Shown here: positions 5,563 through 9,717 of the stretch, piece by piece
Layout: every line of letters begins with the position of its first letter
Position numbering within the stretch: the stretch's first letter is position 1
Assembly (NCBI GenBank): GCA_012522875.1
Contig: JAAYJP010000046.1
Span: forward strand, 1 to 9,717
DNA length: 9,717 nucleotides
DNA from: Clostridiales bacterium
GTDB lineage: Bacteria > Bacillota > Clostridia > Christensenellales > Aristaeellaceae
Direction of reading: 5' to 3'
Notes under the pieces: generated by a model
The model's database searches: none
What the model saw: the letters and a program-made list of their open reading frames with translations, nothing else
Told to the model about the DNA's origin: nothing
Made by a program: the position numbers and the translations under genes

Positions 5563-7215
5563 ATGCGCATTGCAGTGATTGGTGCCGTGGCGGCGGGAAC
5601 TTCAGCCGCGGCAAAGGCCAGGCGGAATGATGAAAAGGCGGAGATCGTAGTTTATGAAAAGGACCGCCATATTTCCTACTCCGGGTGCGGGATGCCCTAC
5701 TACCTCTCAGGGGAGGTGGAGAAAGCAGAAGCGCTATTTCCGCGGGATGCAGCCTTCTTCAGGGAGAAATACAATGTGGGCATTTTCACGGAACACCAGG
5801 TAACCGGCCTGGAACCCAAAGGCAAAACGCTGGCGGTTACCAACCTGAAGACGGGACAGGTGTTTATGGACCACTATGACAAGCTCATCATTGCCACCGG
5901 GGCATATGCTGTGGCGCCTCCCATAAAAGGGTTGGAGCAGGGCCATGTGTTCACCCTGCGCGCCATGGGGGACATGCTGGCCATCAACGCCTTTATTCAG
6001 GCCAAAAAGCCCAAATCGGCCGCCATCATCGGCAGCGGTTTTATTGGGCTTGAGATGGCCGAAAGCCTGCATAAACTGAATATTCCCATCGCTATCATTG
6101 AGAAACTGCCCCAGGTGATGCCAATGATGGACAATGACATGGCCGTGCACATTCAGAGGCGTCTGGAGGAGGAGGGCATCGCGGTCTATACTGGCGCCAC
6201 AGCGCAGGAAATCACAGCAAACCAGGTTTTGCTGGATGATGGCCAGCAGATTCCCGCGGATTTCGTGCTGGTATCCACTGGGGTAAAACCCAATGTTTCG
6301 CTGGCAAAGGAGGCAGGCCTTGACATTGGGGAGACTGGCGCCATCAGGGTCGGGACCGATATGAGAACCAGCGACCCGGATATTTATGCCTGCGGTGACT
6401 GTATCGAGATGTTCAGTTCTCTCACCGGCAAGCCGGTGTGGTATCCTTTGGGGACCACCGCCAACAAAACCGGCCGCATCGCTGGGGATGCCGTGACGGG
6501 AGGCTCCCTGCGCTTCCACGGGGTATTGGGCACCAGCATCATGCGCCTGTTTGACCTTTCCATCGCGCAGACGGGTTTGACCCAGCGGGAAGCACAGGAG
6601 ATGGGATTCCGGGTGTCTGTCAGCCATATTGCCAAATCTGCCAGGACCAGCTACATGCCCGGTGGAAAGATGACCATCAAGGCCGTGGCTGATAAGGAAA
6701 CCGGTCAGCTTCTGGGCGCTCAAATTGTGGGCACCGATGGCGTTGACAAGCGGATTGATGTACTGGCTACAACGCTAAGTTACCGGGCAAAAGTGGAGGA
6801 TCTGGAACACCTGGACCTGGCCTACGCCCCGCCCTTCTCCACCACCCGGGATCCGGTGCATTATGTGGGCATGGTGATGGACGGCGCGCTCAACCGGGGG
6901 CGCGAGCTCATTACGGCGGAGGAGTTGGACAGCGCTATGGAAAAAGGGGAGAAGATAAACATCATCGATACACGCAAGCCGGAGAGCTACACAAAAAGCC
7001 ATGTTGAGGATGCTGCCAGCATTCCCCATGAAAAGCTGCGGGACGCCTGTCAAGCGCTCGAAAAAGACAGATTGACCGTCACCTACTGTAATTCCGGGAC
7101 TACCGGAAACGCCGCGCAGAACATCCTGATTGCATCGGGATTCAAGCGCGCCTATAACCTTTCCGGCGGAGAATCGCAGTACAGGGCGGTTCGTGAGGCT
7201 GGCAAGCAGGCATAA
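5563..7215 (+). CDS. CoA-disulfide reductase family flavoprotein fused to a rhodanese domain
   Basis: A 550-residue NAD(P)H- and FAD-dependent pyridine nucleotide-disulfide oxidoreductase with a C-terminal rhodanese domain. This arrangement is known from CoA-disulfide, CoA-persulfide and polysulfide reductases. The N-terminal FAD motif is GAVAAG (7-12). The single redox cysteine is Cys42 in SYSGCGMPYY, as in CoA-disulfide reductases. The NAD(P)H motif is GSGFIG (157-162), and the second FAD motif is centred on CGD (277-279). Tyr364 (SYMPGG) and Tyr421 (YAPPFS) match the two conserved tyrosines of the family. The rhodanese domain fills about residues 450-550, with Cys509 in CNSGTTGN. The ATG at 5563 follows GGAGG (5553-5557) by 5 bases; the upstream TTG at 5551 lies before that site and is unlikely. 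The gene follows the tRNA terminator and a structured leader. NADH oxidase is an alternative name for close relatives; substrate is uncertain. Confidence 0.93.
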   Translation: MRIAVIGAVAAGTSAAAKARRNDEKAEIVVYEKDRHISYSGCGMPYYLSGEVEKAEALFPRDAAFFREKYNVGIFTEHQVTGLEPKGKTLAVTNLKTGQVFMDHYDKLIIATGAYAVAPPIKGLEQGHVFTLRAMGDMLAINAFIQAKKPKSAAIIGSGFIGLEMAESLHKLNIPIAIIEKLPQVMPMMDNDMAVHIQRRLEEEGIAVYTGATAQEITANQVLLDDGQQIPADFVLVSTGVKPNVSLAKEAGLDIGETGAIRVGTDMRTSDPDIYACGDCIEMFSSLTGKPVWYPLGTTANKTGRIAGDAVTGGSLRFHGVLGTSIMRLFDLSIAQTGLTQREAQEMGFRVSVSHIAKSARTSYMPGGKMTIKAVADKETGQLLGAQIVGTDGVDKRIDVLATTLSYRAKVEDLEHLDLAYAPPFSTTRDPVHYVGMVMDGALNRGRELITAEELDSAMEKGEKINIIDTRKPESYTKSHVEDAASIPHEKLRDACQALEKDRLTVTYCNSGTTGNAAQNILIASGFKRAYNLSGGESQYRAVREAGKQA

Positions 7216-7275
7216 ACCCACGGATTCGCCGCGTCTGTTTGGAGGCCATATAGGCGTCAAATCCGCTTCGCCGCC

Positions 7276-7304
7276 TTTACAAACTCGTTTGGATGATGCA
7301 TAAT
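7276..7304 (+). promoter_or_regulatory. ileS: Promoter of the T-box/ileS unit
   Basis: TTTACA (7276-7281) and CATAAT (7299-7304) each differ from consensus by one base and are 17 bases apart. Transcription would begin near 7311, just where Stem I of the T-box leader starts. The agreement of the two supports both calls. Between the end of the reductase gene (7215) and this promoter I see no clear terminator. Confidence 0.75.
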
Positions 7305-7310
7305 GGGCAG

Positions 7311-7509
7311 GCGTTGATGGGGACGGGCGGGGGGAAATGCCCTCAAGCGAGCCGGGGAGGGTGAGAGCCCGGCGGATACGGCCCTTTGCCAGATCACCCC
7401 GGAGCATGGCCTAATCCGCCACGGTAGCCACCGTTACAGGCAGCAAGCGGGCGCGATGCGCCAACTTGGGTGGTACCGCGGTCTTCCGTCCCAAAGGGGC
7501 GGTATTTTT
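7311..7509 (+). promoter_or_regulatory. T-box riboswitch, isoleucine (AUC) specifier
   Basis: This leader binds tRNA-Ile and senses whether it is charged; uncharged tRNA stabilises the antiterminator and allows ileS transcription. The T-box core GGGTGGTACCGCG is at 7468-7480. Stem I can be drawn: GGGG (7319-7322) with CCCC (7397-7400) at the base, and GGCGGGGGG (7326-7334) with CCCTTTGCC (7382-7390) above, including three G-U pairs. Between these helices lies the specifier loop, whose 3' side exposes ATC (7393-7395) followed by the usual A. The apical stem is GCCGGG (7351-7356) with CCCGGC (7368-7373). Stem III is probably ACGGT (7421-7425) with ACCGT (7430-7434). GGCGC/GCGCC around GAT (7450-7462) is an extra hairpin just before the antiterminator core. 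Specifier and downstream gene agree. Confidence 0.95.
7486..7509 (+). terminator. T-box intrinsic terminator
   Basis: CCGTCCC (7486-7492) pairs with GGGGCGG (7496-7502), with one G-U pair and an AAA loop, and is followed by TATTTTT and further T residues. It ends 16 bases before the ileS start. TACCGC (7474-7479) in the T-box core could also pair with GCGGTA (7499-7504), so the terminator and antiterminator share bases, as expected for regulated termination. Confidence 0.9.
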
Positions 7510-7525
7510 ATTCTGGAGGATACCT

Positions 7526-9717
7526 ATGTACCAGAAAGTCCCCACAGACATGGACTTCGTCTCCCGGGAGAAGGAGATCGCCCGGTTTTGGGCAGATAAT
7601 GGCATCGTGGAAAAGAGCCTGAAGCAAAATCAGGGAAAAGAACGCTTTACCTTCTACGAGGGTCCACCCACAGCGAACGGCAAGCCCCACATCGGCCATG
7701 TGGTGACACGGGCGATGAAGGACCTGATTCCCCGCTACCATGCCATGAAAGGCAAGGAGGTTTTCCGCATCGGCGGTTGGGACACCCATGGGCTTCCTGT
7801 GGAGCTGGAGGTGGAAAAGAAACTGGGCCTTGATGGCAAGGAGCAGATTGAAGCCTATGGCATTGAGCCATTCATCCAGGAGTGCAAAAAGTCAGTCTGG
7901 AAGTATAAGCAGGAATGGGAGGACATGTCCGGGCGTGTTGGCTTTTGGGTGGATATGGATAAGGCCTATGTCACCTATTATGACACCTACATTGAATCAG
8001 TCTGGTGGAGCCTGAAGCAGATCGCGGACAAAGGCCTGCTCTACCGCGGGCACAAGGTAGTACCCTATTGTCCCCGCTGTGGCACGGCACTTTCGAGCCA
8101 TGAGGTAGCCCAGGGCTATCAGGAGATTGAAGAGTATTCGGCTTATGTGCGTTTTCCTGTCAAGGGGGAGGAGAGCACCTACCTGCTGGCCTGGACCACC
8201 ACACCCTGGACCTTGCCGTCAAATGTAGCCCTGTGCGTGAACGCCAAGGAGGAATACACCCGGCTTACCCTTGACGGGGACACTCTGATTATGGCCACAG
8301 CGCTTATGCCTTCGCTCTTTGATGAAGAACAGCGCGGCCGTATGACAGACATGTCCACCATGAAAGGGAGCGAGCTTTTGGACCTGGCCTATGAGCCGCT
8401 GTGGAACCTGGCAAGCCCCGCTGAAAAAGCCTGGTATGTGGTGGAAGACGACTACGTGTCACTCTCTGATGGCACCGGCATCGTGCATATCGCGCCGGCC
8501 TTTGGCGAGGACGACGCGCGCATCGGGCGTGAGAGGGGATTACCCTTTGTACAGTTGGTGAACGCCCAGGGCAAGTTTGTTGAGGATACTCCCTGGCAGG
8601 ATACTTTCATCAAGGACGCCGATCCGCTGATTCTAAAAAACCTGAAGGAACGGGGGCTGCTGCAGAAGCGCGCTCTCTACAAGCATAACTACCCCCATTG
8701 CTGGCGTTGTGACACACCGCTGATGTATTACGCCAGGGCGGGATGGTTTATCCGGATGACTGATGTCAAGGACGAGCTGGTAGCCAATAACCGCGCCATC
8801 AATTGGTATCCGGAAAACATCAGGGAAGGCCGCATGGGCAACTTCGTTGAGAATGTGGTGGACTGGGCATTGTCCCGGGAACGCTACTGGGGTACACCCC
8901 TTCCGGTATGGCTTTGCCAGAGCGGGCACATGCATGTGGTGGGCAGCCGCAGAGAAATGGAGGAGATGAGCAAGCAGCCCATCACCCAGGAAGATTTGCC
9001 TGAACTGCATCGCCCTTACATTGACCGGGTGGTGCTTGTGTGCCCTGAGTGCGGCGGAGCCATGCACCGCACCAAAGAAGTTATTGATTGCTGGTATGAT
9101 TCCGGCGCCATGCCTTATGCCCAGTGGCATTACCCCTTTGAGAACCAGCAGGAATTTGAAGACCGTTTCCCGGCGGATTTTATCTCGGAGGCTGTGGATC
9201 AAACCCGGGGATGGTTCTATTCTCTGCTGGCCATCGGTACCCTGGTGTTCGGGCGTGCGTCCTTTGAGAACTGCCTGGTGCTGGGGCATGTGCAGGACAA
9301 GGACGGCCATAAAATGTCCAAACACCTGGGCAATGTGGTGGATCCGTGGAGCGTCATCAACAAACAGGGAGCGGACGCTGTTCGATGGTATTTCTATACG
9401 GCGGGCGCGCCCTGGCTGCCCAGCCGCTTCTACGATGAAGCGGTGAGCGAAGCGCAGCGAAGGTTTATGGGAACGCTTTGGAATACCTATGCCTTCTACA
9501 TCCTCTATGCAGATATCGATGGTTATGCTCCTGGGGATACACCACTGGCGGGAGTGGAACTGACACTGATGGACCGTTGGATTCTCAGCCGCCTGCACTC
9601 CACCATTAAAGCAGTGGACGAAGGTTTGGCCGAATACCGGATTCCAGAGAGCGCCGGCGCTATTGAGAGCCTGGTGGATGACCTGTCAAACTGGTATGTC
9701 CGGCGCGGCCGCGCCCG
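7526..9717 (+). CDS. ileS: Isoleucyl-tRNA synthetase, type 2 (3' end outside window)
   Basis: The class I synthetase that charges tRNA-Ile. The 730 complete codons present run to the window edge; relatives have about 1030-1050 residues, so the tRNA-binding C-terminus is missing. HIGH is at residues 55-58 in PPTANGKPHIGH. The KMSKS loop reads KMSKH (596-600) followed by LGNVVDP. The editing domain has WTTTPWTLPSN (223-233) and GTGIVHIAPAFGEDD from 316. Cysteine pairs that look zinc-binding occur in PYCPRCG, PHCWRCD and VLVCPECGG. VIDCWYDSG (Cys522) leads into the second half of the catalytic fold. Sequence around GWDTHGLPVELEVEKKLG and YIESVWWSLKQ resembles the eukaryote-like type 2 clade, which includes mupirocin-tolerant enzymes. 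The ATG at 7526 follows GGAGGA (7515-7520) by 5 bases. It is controlled by the T-box leader just upstream. Confidence 0.98.
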   Translation, partial: MYQKVPTDMDFVSREKEIARFWADNGIVEKSLKQNQGKERFTFYEGPPTANGKPHIGHVVTRAMKDLIPRYHAMKGKEVFRIGGWDTHGLPVELEVEKKLGLDGKEQIEAYGIEPFIQECKKSVWKYKQEWEDMSGRVGFWVDMDKAYVTYYDTYIESVWWSLKQIADKGLLYRGHKVVPYCPRCGTALSSHEVAQGYQEIEEYSAYVRFPVKGEESTYLLAWTTTPWTLPSNVALCVNAKEEYTRLTLDGDTLIMATALMPSLFDEEQRGRMTDMSTMKGSELLDLAYEPLWNLASPAEKAWYVVEDDYVSLSDGTGIVHIAPAFGEDDARIGRERGLPFVQLVNAQGKFVEDTPWQDTFIKDADPLILKNLKERGLLQKRALYKHNYPHCWRCDTPLMYYARAGWFIRMTDVKDELVANNRAINWYPENIREGRMGNFVENVVDWALSRERYWGTPLPVWLCQSGHMHVVGSRREMEEMSKQPITQEDLPELHRPYIDRVVLVCPECGGAMHRTKEVIDCWYDSGAMPYAQWHYPFENQQEFEDRFPADFISEAVDQTRGWFYSLLAIGTLVFGRASFENCLVLGHVQDKDGHKMSKHLGNVVDPWSVINKQGADAVRWYFYTAGAPWLPSRFYDEAVSEAQRRFMGTLWNTYAFYILYADIDGYAPGDTPLAGVELTLMDRWILSRLHSTIKAVDEGLAEYRIPESAGAIESLVDDLSNWYVRRGRA

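Noticed and set aside
5348..5614. Minus-strand open frames with an RDSNPC/TGLEPV-like string
   Set aside because: This is the antisense translation of tRNA-Glu, a known source of false protein calls; it also runs through the terminator and leader.
5734..6723. 329-codon minus-strand open frame inside the reductase gene
   Set aside because: It is a shadow of a well-supported coding frame; the peptide shows no recognisable domain.
8633..9598. 321-codon minus-strand open frame inside ileS
   Set aside because: It is a shadow of ileS, where the plus frame carries the catalytic motifs; long antisense frames are common in GC-rich coding DNA.

Overview
The window looks like chromosomal housekeeping sequence from an anaerobic, fairly GC-rich Firmicute, most likely in the Clostridia. 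Three things point there: a bacterial V/A-type ATPase operon, strong GGAGG-type ribosome binding sites before nearly every gene, and a tRNA-sensing T-box leader in front of ileS. A CoA-disulfide reductase/rhodanese fusion also fits an anaerobe. Genus cannot be told from the sequence alone. I see no insertion sequence, phage gene or CRISPR array.

Layout. (1) 1-4623, plus strand: the 3' part of a V-type ATPase operon in the order C (partial), F, A, B, D, with genes overlapping or spaced by 0-4 bases. These encode the catalytic head (A, B), the rotating shaft (D, F) and the C subunit that joins the shaft to the membrane ring. (2) 4624-4696: a short convergent gap with weak hairpins. (3) 4697-5053, minus strand: a small DsrE-family sulfur-relay-type protein. 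(4) 5054-5252: a divergent regulatory gap that ends in a perfect-consensus promoter. (5) 5253-5404: tRNA-Gln(CUG) and tRNA-Glu(CUC), three bases apart, followed by a strong intrinsic terminator. (6) 5446-5562: a densely structured leader with several mutually exclusive AAGCC/GGCTT pairings. I could not assign it to a known RNA class. (7) 5563-7215: the CoA-disulfide reductase family flavoprotein with a C-terminal rhodanese domain. (8) 7276-7509: a promoter and T-box riboswitch with an isoleucine (AUC) specifier. (9) 7526 to the window end: ileS, an isoleucyl-tRNA synthetase of the eukaryote-like type 2 form, cut off at the right edge.

How the parts relate. The ATPase block is one translationally coupled unit. 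The T-box and ileS form a feedback loop in which uncharged tRNA-Ile relieves termination. The DsrE protein and the reductase-rhodanese fusion are both candidates for persulfide/thiol chemistry and lie on either side of the tRNA pair, which may or may not be meaningful. The best candidate for something undescribed is the structured leader in front of the reductase gene.
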